Positions 24,180 through 31,972 of a stretch of DNA of 64,000 bases are shown here, in pieces. The stretch is from Maritimibacter dapengensis (GTDB taxonomy: Bacteria; Pseudomonadota; Alphaproteobacteria; Rhodobacterales; Rhodobacteraceae). The translations under genes were made by a program, and so were the position numbers. The number at the start of each line of letters is the position of its first letter. Position 1 is the stretch's first letter. The stretch spans positions 310,001 through 374,000 of the forward strand of contig NZ_JAHUZE010000001.1 of assembly GCF_019218265.1 (NCBI RefSeq), read 5' to 3'. A model generated the notes under the pieces. It was not told where the DNA came from and made no database searches. It worked only from the letters and a program-made list of their open reading frames with translations.

Positions 24180-25374
24180 GTCCATCACCCATCCGCCAGC
24201 ACGGCGGCCTCGCGATCCGCGGATCGACGTTTTCAGGGGCGTGCTCCTTCTGATGATCTTCATCGACCACGTGCCGGGGAACTGGTTCGAGAACATCACC
24301 TTGCGCAATTTCGGCTTCTCGGACGCCGCCGAAAGTTTTTTCGTCATGTCGGGAATTGCCGCTGGTCTCGCCTATACCGGAAAGCTCGCCGCGTGGCGCG
24401 AGACGGGGCTGTGGGCCGGTATCGCGCCGATGTGGAAACGCGCCTGGGTGCTTTATCTCACGCACATCTTCCTGACCATCGCCGGAGTCGCGATCTTTGT
24501 CGTCGCTGCGGAAGCCTTCGGTCTCGACGCGCTTCTGACGAAGAACAACCTGCGCCAGATATTCGAGAACACGGGCCCGGCCATTCTGGGCATGGTGACG
24601 CTTGGCCACCAGATCGGATACGTGAACATCCTCCCGGCCTATTCCGTCCTGCTCGTCGCCGCGCCGCTGGCCATATTGGCCGCGCGCCGCTCACCCTGGC
24701 TGGTTCTTGCCGCATCGGTCGCACTCTGGTTTGCAACGGGCCTCTTCAGGCTGAACATCCCGGCCTATCCCAATTCCGGCGGCTGGTTCTTCAACCCCTT
24801 CGCCTGGCAGCTCGTCTTCACCGTCGGCCTTCTGACCGGCATCGCCCTGCGCGACGGCAAGCGGTTCGTGCCCAAGACCCGGTTCCTGTTCTGGCTCGCC
24901 GCCGGTTGGCTGGTCTTCGTGCTGGCGTGGCGCTACGTGCCGGAATTCGGCCCGGCGATGAACCACGGCATGGCATGGCTCGGCTCGCACGGCCTGCCGT
25001 TTCACATCACCTCGCATGACAAGACGTTCCTGCCGATGCTGCGGCTGCTCCACGTCCTCGCGCTGGTCTATGTCGTGTCCTGCCTGCCGATCGTGACGCG
25101 CCTGTGTGCACATGGTCTGGCCGAACCGCTCCGTGTCATCGGGCGTCAGGGTCTTCTGGTCTTCTCCGCGGGGGCGCTCCTGTCGCTCGCCGGACAGGCG
25201 GTGCTGGCCTTTTACGACGGTGTCGCGATCGTGCCGTGGATCTACATTCCGGCAGGTGTGGTCGCGCTCTGGGCAATCGCATGGCTCGGCGACTGGAAGC
25301 GCCGCGCACCCGGCCGCACCGCTTCCAAACCGGCATCGCACCCCGAGCGCACGCACGCCGTCATCGCAGAATGA
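24166..25374 (+). CDS. opgC: OpgC-family glucan-modifying acyltransferase-like membrane protein
   Basis: A GTG start 6 bases after ggagg, inside the end of opgH, gives 402 residues. The protein has about ten membrane helices and the OpgC start RDPRIDVFRGVLLLMIFIDH, followed by ESFFVMSGIAAGLAY. OpgC belongs to the acyltransferase-3-like group and adds succinyl groups to periplasmic glucans in other proteobacteria. The His in the IDH motif is the likely catalytic or substrate residue. Position after opgH fits that role. The C-terminus is basic and probably cytosolic. Confidence 0.9.
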   Translation: MSRPESITHPPARRPRDPRIDVFRGVLLLMIFIDHVPGNWFENITLRNFGFSDAAESFFVMSGIAAGLAYTGKLAAWRETGLWAGIAPMWKRAWVLYLTHIFLTIAGVAIFVVAAEAFGLDALLTKNNLRQIFENTGPAILGMVTLGHQIGYVNILPAYSVLLVAAPLAILAARRSPWLVLAASVALWFATGLFRLNIPAYPNSGGWFFNPFAWQLVFTVGLLTGIALRDGKRFVPKTRFLFWLAAGWLVFVLAWRYVPEFGPAMNHGMAWLGSHGLPFHITSHDKTFLPMLRLLHVLALVYVVSCLPIVTRLCAHGLAEPLRVIGRQGLLVFSAGALLSLAGQAVLAFYDGVAIVPWIYIPAGVVALWAIAWLGDWKRRAPGRTASKPASHPERTHAVIAE

Positions 25375-25524
25375 CCACCGCCTGATCGCTGCGAGCGACG
25401 CCCGTGCACCGTTCGAACCCTTGCATTTAACTGGTTGAACCTCTTCGTCCATAATTTACCGACTGCGTGGTCGAAAAAACTTGATCCAGCGACCTTTCCC
25501 GTGTCTCTATGAGCCGGGGAGGTC

Positions 25525-25549
25525 TTCACGCAGGAAAGCCTTGCGTGAA
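25525..25549. promoter_or_regulatory. Inverted repeat upstream of the TRAP operon
   Basis: Arms ttcacgca and tgcgtgaa are exact complements, 9 bases apart; the inner bases (gg ... cct) nearly extend the pairing. It could be an operator for the MarR protein encoded downstream (29676-30158) or an RNA hairpin after opgC. It lies about 120 bases before the palindrome with the TATAAT box. Confidence 0.45.
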
Positions 25550-25667
25550 ATCGTTATGTCTTATATCTATCTGCCGCGAACGCTGGATTTCCTTTGCCTG
25601 AAACCGAGGGATCACAAAGAATCTTGTGGAAACATATGGCAATATATGTCAGCTTCGCGGTGATTGT

Positions 25668-25681
25668 GGCATTATAATGCC
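25668..25681. promoter_or_regulatory. BoxR-type operator overlapping a TATAAT box, TRAP operon
   Basis: The 14-mer GGCA-TTATAA-TGCC is the core of a perfect 16-bp palindrome (25667-25682) and fits the element TGCA-YTATAR-TGCA found at the box promoters. Its centre contains an exact TATAAT (25673-25678), so a bound protein would block the promoter. It lies 28 bases before the dctP start. Confidence 0.6.
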
Positions 25682-25709
25682 AAATCCAAAGGTCAAGGGA
25701 GGAGAATCA

Positions 25710-26765
25710 ATGACCAAATCCGTTATCAAGGGCCTCGTTGCCGGCGTCGCTCTTTCGGCGCTTACCGCTGGTGCGGGCTTCGCACAGGAAGTCACCATCA
25801 AGATGCACCAGTTCCTGCCGGCGCAGGCGAACGTTCCGAAAGACGTGCTCGAAGTCTGGGCAGACAATGTCGAAAAGGCTTCCGAGGGCCGCATCAAGGT
25901 CGAACGCTATCACGCGATGGCGCTGGGCGGCACGCCGCCGGAGCTCATGGACCAGGCTATCGACGGCATTGCCGACGTCGTCTGGACCGTTGTGGGCTAC
26001 ACGCCGGGCCGCTACCCGACGACCGAGGTGTTCGAGCTTCCGTTCATGGTGTCGGACGCCCGCGAAGCCTCCTGCGCCTACTGGAAGATGTTCGATGAGC
26101 ACATGAAGGACGGTGAGTTCGCAGACCTCAAGATCATCGGAACTTGGGTGCACGGACCCGGCATGTTCCACACCGCCGAGCCGGTCGAAACGCCTGAAGA
26201 CCTTCAGGGCATGAAAATCCGCGGCGGTTCGCGTCTCGTGAACGATCTTCTGACCCGCGTCGGCGCCGAGCCGATCGGCATGCCGGTTCCGGCCGTGGCC
26301 GAGGGTCTGTCCAAGGGCGTGATCGACGGCACCACCATTCCGTGGGAAGTGACCTACGCTCTGAAAGTGCCGGAACTCGTGACCAACCACACCGAATTCG
26401 AAGGTCCGGCGCTCTACAACCTCACCTTCGTGCTCGCCATGAACAAAGAGAAATACGAGAGCCTCTCGGATGAGAACAAGGCGGCGATCGACGCCAACGC
26501 CGGTCTCGAATTCTCGGTCTTCGCCGGTGGAACGCAGGCCGACGCCGATGGCCCGGCCCGCCAGGTCGCCGTCGATCTCGGCAACAACATCATCACCGTG
26601 TCGGAAGAGGACGCGAAAGCGGCCTGGGATCCGATCGTGAACCCGATGTATTCGGAATGGGCCGCGGGCATGGAGAACGGTGACGCGCTTATCGAGGAAG
26701 CCAAATCGCTCATGCAGCAGTGCGGCGCCGACATGGCCAACATCGACACCTACGGCAAGATGTAA
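25710..26765 (+). CDS. TRAP transporter substrate-binding protein (DctP family)
   Basis: The ATG after gggaggagaatca is chosen (351 residues). A Sec signal ends near residue 24 (AGFAQ). The mature protein shows DctP features: an initial strand TIKMHQFLPAQAN, VERYHAMALGG, LPFMVSDAREASC, and the ligand-Arg region LQGMKIRGGSR near residue 170. It would capture an organic acid in the periplasm and deliver it to DctQM. The neighbouring CoA ligases for aromatic acids and the BoxR-type site in its promoter suggest an aromatic carboxylate such as a hydroxycinnamate or benzoate; that is inference. Confidence 0.92.
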   Translation: MTKSVIKGLVAGVALSALTAGAGFAQEVTIKMHQFLPAQANVPKDVLEVWADNVEKASEGRIKVERYHAMALGGTPPELMDQAIDGIADVVWTVVGYTPGRYPTTEVFELPFMVSDAREASCAYWKMFDEHMKDGEFADLKIIGTWVHGPGMFHTAEPVETPEDLQGMKIRGGSRLVNDLLTRVGAEPIGMPVPAVAEGLSKGVIDGTTIPWEVTYALKVPELVTNHTEFEGPALYNLTFVLAMNKEKYESLSDENKAAIDANAGLEFSVFAGGTQADADGPARQVAVDLGNNIITVSEEDAKAAWDPIVNPMYSEWAAGMENGDALIEEAKSLMQQCGADMANIDTYGKM

Positions 26766-26774
26766 TTGCCAATT

Positions 26775-26800
26775 GCGCGGCGGGGTGGACCTCGCCGCGC
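26775..26800 (+). terminator. Hairpin between dctP and dctQ (attenuator or mRNA protector)
   Basis: An 8-bp perfect stem (gcgcggcg / cgccgcgc, 10-base loop) lies 10 bases after dctP and is followed by atgatttt. Such hairpins commonly stabilise the abundant binding-protein transcript and reduce read-through to the membrane subunits. The second TRAP operon has a similar one. Confidence 0.55.
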
Positions 26801-26833
26801 ATGATTTTCTGATCGAACGACCAGAGTGTTTTC

Positions 26834-27343
26834 ATGAACCGCTATATCCTGGGCTTGTCCAAAGGGCTGGCAATCGTCGGCGGCTTTGTTCTGAGCCTTC
26901 TCATCCTCATCGTCGTCGTCTCGATCATCGGTCGTGAAACCGGGCTTGGCGCGGTCACGGGCGATTACGAACTGGTCGAGGCCGGCATGGCCTTCGCCGT
27001 GTTCGCCTTCCTGCCCTATGCGCACATGACAGGGGCACATGCGACCGTCGACATCTTCACAGATTGGCTGGGCGATAAGAGCTACCGCTGGTTGACGGCG
27101 GTGATCGACGTCGTTTTCGCGGTCGCCCTCGTCATCATCGCGATCCAGCTGTTCGACGGGATGCTCTCGAAACAACGCTCCGGACAGACCACGCTCCTTC
27201 TGCAATTTCCCGTCTGGTGGGCCTACGCCCTGTCCAGCTTCGCCGCCGTGATCGGTGCATTCGTCGGGATCTGGCACGCGTTGGTGCGGATTTACGAAGC
27301 CGTCACCGGCACGAAGATCGCCGTCGAGGGGGGCGGAGAATGA
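26834..27343 (+). CDS. TRAP transporter small membrane subunit (DctQ family)
   Basis: The 169-residue protein has four hydrophobic segments at about 12-32, 48-66, 88-110 and 130-150, the DctQ topology. The conserved GREtGLGAVTGDYELVEAGMAFAVF-type region is present (seen as FVLSLLILIVVVSIIGRE then ELVEAGMAF). It forms a complex with DctM at the inner membrane. It follows the hairpin and overlaps dctM by ATGA. Confidence 0.9.
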   Translation: MNRYILGLSKGLAIVGGFVLSLLILIVVVSIIGRETGLGAVTGDYELVEAGMAFAVFAFLPYAHMTGAHATVDIFTDWLGDKSYRWLTAVIDVVFAVALVIIAIQLFDGMLSKQRSGQTTLLLQFPVWWAYALSSFAAVIGAFVGIWHALVRIYEAVTGTKIAVEGGGE

Positions 27344-28836
27344 CACCTATCGAAATCGGCCTGTGGTCCTTCCCGGCACTTCTGCTCCTGATCTTCCTGC
27401 GCGTGCCCATCGGGCTGGCCATGTTCCTCGCGGGTTTCGTGGGGCTGGGCATCATCAATGATGGCTGGCACATCGCGCTCGCACGCCTGAAGACCGAAAC
27501 GTTCACGACGTTCTCGTCCTACTCGCTGTCCATCGTTCCGATGTTCCTTCTGATGGGTCACTTCGCGACACTCGGCGGCATGTCACAGGCACTTTTCCGG
27601 GCCGCTGAAAGCTGGATCGGACACCGCCGCGGCGGGGTCGCGATGGCGGCGATCGGTGCCTGCGCGGGCTTCGGCGCGATCTGTGGCTCGTCGCTCGCGA
27701 CCGCGGCCACGATGGGCCGCGTGGCGCTGCCGGAACTCAAGAAATACGGCTATTCCGGCGGTTTCTCGACCGCCACGCTCGCCGCCGGCGGCACTTTGGG
27801 CATCCTGATCCCGCCCTCCATCGTGCTCGTGATCTACGCGATCCTCGCCGAGCAGAACATCGCGAAGCTCTTCGCCGCAGCCGTCATCCCCGGCATCCTC
27901 GCCGCCGTCGGTTACATGGTCATGATCTCGATCTACGTGCGCCTGCATCCCGACAGCGCCGGCGTGCGCGAGCCCGTCCCGATGGGCGAGCGCTTCCGCG
28001 CCATGTTCGACGTCTGGCCGGTGCTGATCGTCTTCGGCCTCGTCGTGGGCGGCATCTATGGCGGGTTCTTCACGCCGACCGAAGGCGCCGCCGTCGGTGC
28101 GCTCGGCACTGCGGTCATCGCCTTCTTCAACGGCGGGCTGAACGTCGAGTCGCTGCTCGGCTCGTTCACCGCGACCGCCCGCTCGACCGCGATGATCTTC
28201 TTCATCGTGCTCGGCGCGGCCTTCTACAACGGCTTCCTCGCCGTGACGCAGGTGCCGCAGACCATGGCGACATGGGTCGGTGAACAGGGCTTCTCGCCCT
28301 ACACCGTGCTGCTCATCATCCTGGTGTTCTACCTCCTTCTGGGCTGTCTCATGGACTCGCTGTCGATGATCCTGCTTACCATCCCGATCTTCTTCCCGAT
28401 CATTTCGGTGCTCGATTTCGGCATGGTCGATTTCGTCACCATGCAGCACGACATGATCCGTGACGCCATCGCATCCGGCGCCGCCGAAGGTGTGGCGCAG
28501 GACGTGATGGACCAGATCAACGCCTTGATGGCGGCGGGGCAGGAAGTGCCGCGACAGCTGTCCGGCGAACTGGGCGTCCGTCTGACCGAATTGCGCGCCA
28601 ACGCGATCGGCATGGAATACACCGCGATCTGGTTCGGCATCCTCGTGCTGATCGTTGTGGAAACCGGCCTCATCACGCCGCCGGTGGGCATGATCCTCTT
28701 CATCATCAACGCGATGGACCGGCAAACCCCGATTGTCGAAACCTACAAGGCCGTGGCCTATTTCATCACCTCGGACCTGATCCGCGTGCTGCTCTTGGCG
28801 GCCTTCCCGGCCATTACCCTGTTCCTCGTCTACTAG
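27340..28836 (+). CDS. TRAP transporter large permease (DctM family) with a 65-residue insertion
   Basis: The ATG overlapping dctQ is chosen (498 residues). The Na+-driven permease core is clear: PIGLAMFLAGFVGLG, SLSIVPMFLLMGHFA, GFGAICGSSLATAATMG, GTLGILIPPSIVLVIYA, GGFFTPTEGAAVGA, SLSMILLTIPIFFPI and ETGLITPPVGM. DctM is usually about 430 residues. The excess is a hydrophilic, helical insertion at about residues 363-428, between TIPIFFPIISVL and TAIWFGILVL. The second DctM in this window lacks it. The insertion contains HDMIRDAIASGAAEG and LSGELGVRLTELRAN and would sit in a loop. Confidence 0.9.
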   Translation: MTPIEIGLWSFPALLLLIFLRVPIGLAMFLAGFVGLGIINDGWHIALARLKTETFTTFSSYSLSIVPMFLLMGHFATLGGMSQALFRAAESWIGHRRGGVAMAAIGACAGFGAICGSSLATAATMGRVALPELKKYGYSGGFSTATLAAGGTLGILIPPSIVLVIYAILAEQNIAKLFAAAVIPGILAAVGYMVMISIYVRLHPDSAGVREPVPMGERFRAMFDVWPVLIVFGLVVGGIYGGFFTPTEGAAVGALGTAVIAFFNGGLNVESLLGSFTATARSTAMIFFIVLGAAFYNGFLAVTQVPQTMATWVGEQGFSPYTVLLIILVFYLLLGCLMDSLSMILLTIPIFFPIISVLDFGMVDFVTMQHDMIRDAIASGAAEGVAQDVMDQINALMAAGQEVPRQLSGELGVRLTELRANAIGMEYTAIWFGILVLIVVETGLITPPVGMILFIINAMDRQTPIVETYKAVAYFITSDLIRVLLLAAFPAITLFLVY

Positions 28837-28908
28837 ACGGGGGGCAGGCCCCATGCCGGGCCGAAGTCCGGCCAGATAGATACAAGGTATAACGAAGGAG
28901 CCAGTGTT

Positions 28909-29676
28909 ATGGCCGACATCATAAAGGTCGAAACCGCCGAAAACGGCGTGACCACCGTGACCATGAACCGCCCCGGCAAACGCAACGCCATGAGCGACGA
29001 ACTGCTCCATGCGCTCGACGGTTTTTTCCGCGCGCCTCCCGAGGGCACCAAGGTCATCGTCCTGACCGGGACCGAGGGGCATTATTGCTCCGGCCTCGAT
29101 CTTGCCGAGCACAAACAGCGTGACGCCGAAGGCACCATGCGCCACTCGCGTGGCTGGCATGAGATCATGGATCGCATCCAGTATGGCGGCATCCCGGTCG
29201 TGTCGGCCATGTTCGGCGCGGTGATCGGCGGCGGGCTGGAACTCGCCACCTCGACCCATGTGCGCATCGCGGAACCCTCCACGATCTTCCAGCTTCCCGA
29301 AGGCAAGCGCGGCATTTTCGTCGGCGGCGGCGCCACCGTCCGCGTAGGTCGGATCATCGGCGCAGACCGGATGGTGGAAATGATGCTGACGGGTCGCAAA
29401 TACGGCGCGGACGAAGGTCTCGCGCTCGGCCTCGCGCATTACTCGGTGGGCGAAGGCGAGGCCCTCCCGCTGGCTCAGGAACTGGCGGCCAAGATCGCGA
29501 CCAACGCGCCGTTGTCGAACTACATCATGATCCAGGGCATCTCCCGGATCGAGGACATGGCCAAGGCCGACGGCCTGTTCACGGAATCGCTCTGTGCCGC
29601 GCTCACGCAGACTTCGCCCCATGCGGTCGAGGGCCTTCAGGCGTTCCTGCAAAAGCGCGACCCCAAGTTCGGCTGA
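28909..29676 (+). CDS. Enoyl-CoA hydratase/isomerase-family protein (hydroxycinnamoyl-CoA hydratase candidate)
   Basis: The 255-residue crotonase-fold protein has NRPGKRNAMSDEL at the CoA site, oxyanion-hole segments HYCSGLDLAEH and FGAVIGGGLELA, and FQLPEGKRGIFVGGGATVRV. The Glu of EGKRGIF is a plausible catalytic residue. Beside a feruloyl-CoA-synthase-like ligase and an acyl-CoA dehydrogenase, it could hydrate cinnamoyl-type CoA thioesters, either for retro-aldol cleavage or for beta-oxidation. aggag precedes the ATG. The stop overlaps the MarR start by one base. The substrate is inferred from neighbours. Confidence 0.85.
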   Translation: MADIIKVETAENGVTTVTMNRPGKRNAMSDELLHALDGFFRAPPEGTKVIVLTGTEGHYCSGLDLAEHKQRDAEGTMRHSRGWHEIMDRIQYGGIPVVSAMFGAVIGGGLELATSTHVRIAEPSTIFQLPEGKRGIFVGGGATVRVGRIIGADRMVEMMLTGRKYGADEGLALGLAHYSVGEGEALPLAQELAAKIATNAPLSNYIMIQGISRIEDMAKADGLFTESLCAALTQTSPHAVEGLQAFLQKRDPKFG

Positions 29677-30158
29677 TGGCGCTTTCGACGCGCATAAAAG
29701 GGTCCCCGACGGCCCCGCGCATCTCGGACGAGGCGCTAAGGCCCTTTGTCGGCTATTCGATCAAGCGCGCGATGAACGTGATCCGCGCCGACCTGCGCGA
29801 TGTGCTCGACCCGATGGACCTGCGCATGATTACCTTCTCGGCGCTGACCCTGATCGGTGACAACCCGGCGCTCAGCCAGGCACAACTCGCCGCCGCGTTG
29901 TCGGTCGAACGCCCCAACCTCGTCGCCGTAATCGACGAACTCTACGGACGCGGCCTGATCTCGCGCGAAAAGGTGCCGACCGACCGTCGAACTTACGCGC
30001 TCCGGCTCACCACGCAAGGCGCACGCCTTCTGGCGCGCGCGACCGAGGCCGTGCAGGCGCACGAAGACAAGCTGCTCGAAGGTCTCGACCCCGATGACCT
30101 CGCGACCCTGCGCAGGGTTCTCGCAGACATAGAACGCAATGGGACAGAGAGGAGCTGA
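29676..30158 (+). CDS. MarR-family transcriptional regulator (CouR-like by context)
   Basis: The 160-residue protein has the MarR layout: N-terminal helix, then LSQAQLAAALSVERPNLVAVIDEL (helix-turn-helix, about 65-90), the wing SREKVPTDRRTYALRLT and a C-terminal dimer helix. The DRR motif in the wing is typical. Its start overlaps the hydratase stop. In Rhodopseudomonas, CouR of this family represses a p-coumarate operon and is released by p-coumaroyl-CoA. An equivalent role here follows from gene order only. Confidence 0.88.
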   Translation: MALSTRIKGSPTAPRISDEALRPFVGYSIKRAMNVIRADLRDVLDPMDLRMITFSALTLIGDNPALSQAQLAAALSVERPNLVAVIDELYGRGLISREKVPTDRRTYALRLTTQGARLLARATEAVQAHEDKLLEGLDPDDLATLRRVLADIERNGTERS

Positions 30159-30162
30159 CCTG

Positions 30163-31971
30163 ATGCCGACATACCGCCCCCATGAAACCAGGCTCGACAA
30201 ACGGGACGACGGCGCGCTGATCTATCGCGCGGCCTATGATCTCGACCATGTCGCGGAGCGCACCGGCGACTGGCTTCACCACTGGGCCGAAGCCGCCCCG
30301 GACCGCACGTTCCTCGCCGAGCGTTACGGCGCAGGCTGGCGCGAAGTCACTTATGCCGAGGCGCTCGAACAGGTCCGCGCCATCGCGGGCGGTCTGCTCG
30401 CGCGCGGGTTCGATACCTCGACCCCGGTGCTCGTGATGTCCGGCAATTGCGTGGATCATGGGCTTCTCGCGCTCGCCGGGCAATATGTCGGTGTCCCGGT
30501 CGTCCCGGTGGCGGAACAATACGCGCTGATCCACGGCGCTCACGGTCGCCTGCGCCACGCGGTCGAGATGACGAAGCCGCGCATGGCATATGCGGTCGAC
30601 GCGGGCCAGTATGCCGAGGCCATCGCGCTCAACATCTTCGACGACATCGAAGTGGTCGCTTCCAATCCGGCAGGCAATGCCAAGGTCACGCCCTTCGCCG
30701 ACCTGCTAGCGGCCGACACTTCCGGCGTCGATGCCGCCTTCGCCGCGACCGGACCGGACACGGTGGGCAAGATCCTCCTGACCTCCGGCTCCACCTCGGC
30801 GCCCAAAGGCGTGCCGACCACCAATCGCATGATGTGCACCAACCAGGCGCAACTCGGGGCCGCCCTCCCGTTCCTGAAGGAACGCCCGCCCGTGCTTGTG
30901 GACTGGCTCCCGTGGAACCACGTCTTCGGCGGCTCGCACAATTTCAACATGGTGCTCGCCAATGGTGGCACGCTTTATGTAGACGATGGCAAGCCGACCC
31001 CCGCGCTCATCTCGCGGACGGTCGAAAACCTCACCATGGTCTCGCCTACGATCAGCTTCAACGTGCCGGTCGGCTTCGCCGGTCTGGTGAAGGCGATGGA
31101 AACCGACGACGCGCTGCGCAAAAGCTACTTCGCGGATCTCGACATGATCTTCTACGCGGGGGCCTCGCTCCCGCAGGACGTCTGGGAAGGGATCGAGCGC
31201 GCGGCGCGCAAGGAAGGCGGCGAGCCGCCCCTCATGAACTCCTCATGGGGCCTGACCGAAACCGCGCCCGCCGCACTTCTCCAGCACGAACTCACCGACC
31301 GCTCGGGCATCGTCGGTGTCCCGCTTGCCGGCGTTGAGGTCAAACTCCTGCCCGATGAGGACATGCGCTGCGAGGTCCGCGTCAAAGGTCCGTCGATCTT
31401 CGCGGGCTACCTCGACAACCCCGAGAAGACCGCCGAAGCCTTCGACGATGAGGGGTTCTTCCTCACCGGCGATGCGATGAAATTCGTCGATGACGACAAC
31501 CCGGACATGGGCCTCAAATTCGATGGCCGCATCTCCGAAGACTTCAAGCTCCTGACCGGCACATGGGTCCGCGCCGCCCAGCTTCGCCTCGACATGCTCG
31601 CACATCTCGGCCCGCTCGTCTCCGACCTCGTCGTGACCGGCGCGGACCGGAACGAGATCGGCGTCATGATCTTCCCGAACGTCGCGGAACTCGAAAAAGA
31701 AGGCTATGCCACCGACAGCGAGCGCGGTGCGCTGACCGACAAGGCGCTCAAATTCGACATCGCGCGCCGTCTCGCCACCCGGCTCGCCGAAGTCTCCGGC
31801 TCATCCTCCCGCGTGACCCGCGCGCTGATCCTGGCGGAACCGCCCTCGATGGGCGACGGCGAGATGACCGCCAAGGGCAACCTGAATTACCGCAAGATTC
31901 TCGACCGCCGCAAAACGCTGCTCGAGCGGCTCTATGACGACGCGGACCCGGCAACCATCAAGGCAAGCTGA
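30163..31971 (+). CDS. Acyl-CoA synthetase of the feruloyl-CoA synthase type
   Basis: The ATG after gagaggagctgacctg is chosen (602 residues). The ANL-family adenylation motifs are LLTSGSTSAPKGVP near residue 205, SSWGLTETAPAALL near 365 and TGDAMKFVDDDNP. The hinge/A8-type region GRISEDFKLLTGTWV is the variant typical of feruloyl-CoA synthases. It would convert ferulate, coumarate, caffeate or phenylpropanoates to the CoA thioester with ATP. The catalytic Lys region near the C-terminus reads MTAKGNLNYRK. It overlaps the flanking frames closely (stop 1 base before the dehydrogenase start), so it is in the operon. Confidence 0.87.
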   Translation: MPTYRPHETRLDKRDDGALIYRAAYDLDHVAERTGDWLHHWAEAAPDRTFLAERYGAGWREVTYAEALEQVRAIAGGLLARGFDTSTPVLVMSGNCVDHGLLALAGQYVGVPVVPVAEQYALIHGAHGRLRHAVEMTKPRMAYAVDAGQYAEAIALNIFDDIEVVASNPAGNAKVTPFADLLAADTSGVDAAFAATGPDTVGKILLTSGSTSAPKGVPTTNRMMCTNQAQLGAALPFLKERPPVLVDWLPWNHVFGGSHNFNMVLANGGTLYVDDGKPTPALISRTVENLTMVSPTISFNVPVGFAGLVKAMETDDALRKSYFADLDMIFYAGASLPQDVWEGIERAARKEGGEPPLMNSSWGLTETAPAALLQHELTDRSGIVGVPLAGVEVKLLPDEDMRCEVRVKGPSIFAGYLDNPEKTAEAFDDEGFFLTGDAMKFVDDDNPDMGLKFDGRISEDFKLLTGTWVRAAQLRLDMLAHLGPLVSDLVVTGADRNEIGVMIFPNVAELEKEGYATDSERGALTDKALKFDIARRLATRLAEVSGSSSRVTRALILAEPPSMGDGEMTAKGNLNYRKILDRRKTLLERLYDDADPATIKAS

Positions 31972-31972
31972 C

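Larger units (their letters stand above)
25375..25709. other. Regulatory gap upstream of the first TRAP operon
   Basis: No gene is convincing. It holds an inverted repeat (25525-25549), a shorter one acatat / atatgt (25632-25649), and the palindrome containing TATAAT at 25667-25682. The base composition is clearly lower in GC than the flanking genes, as expected for a promoter region. Confidence 0.6.
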
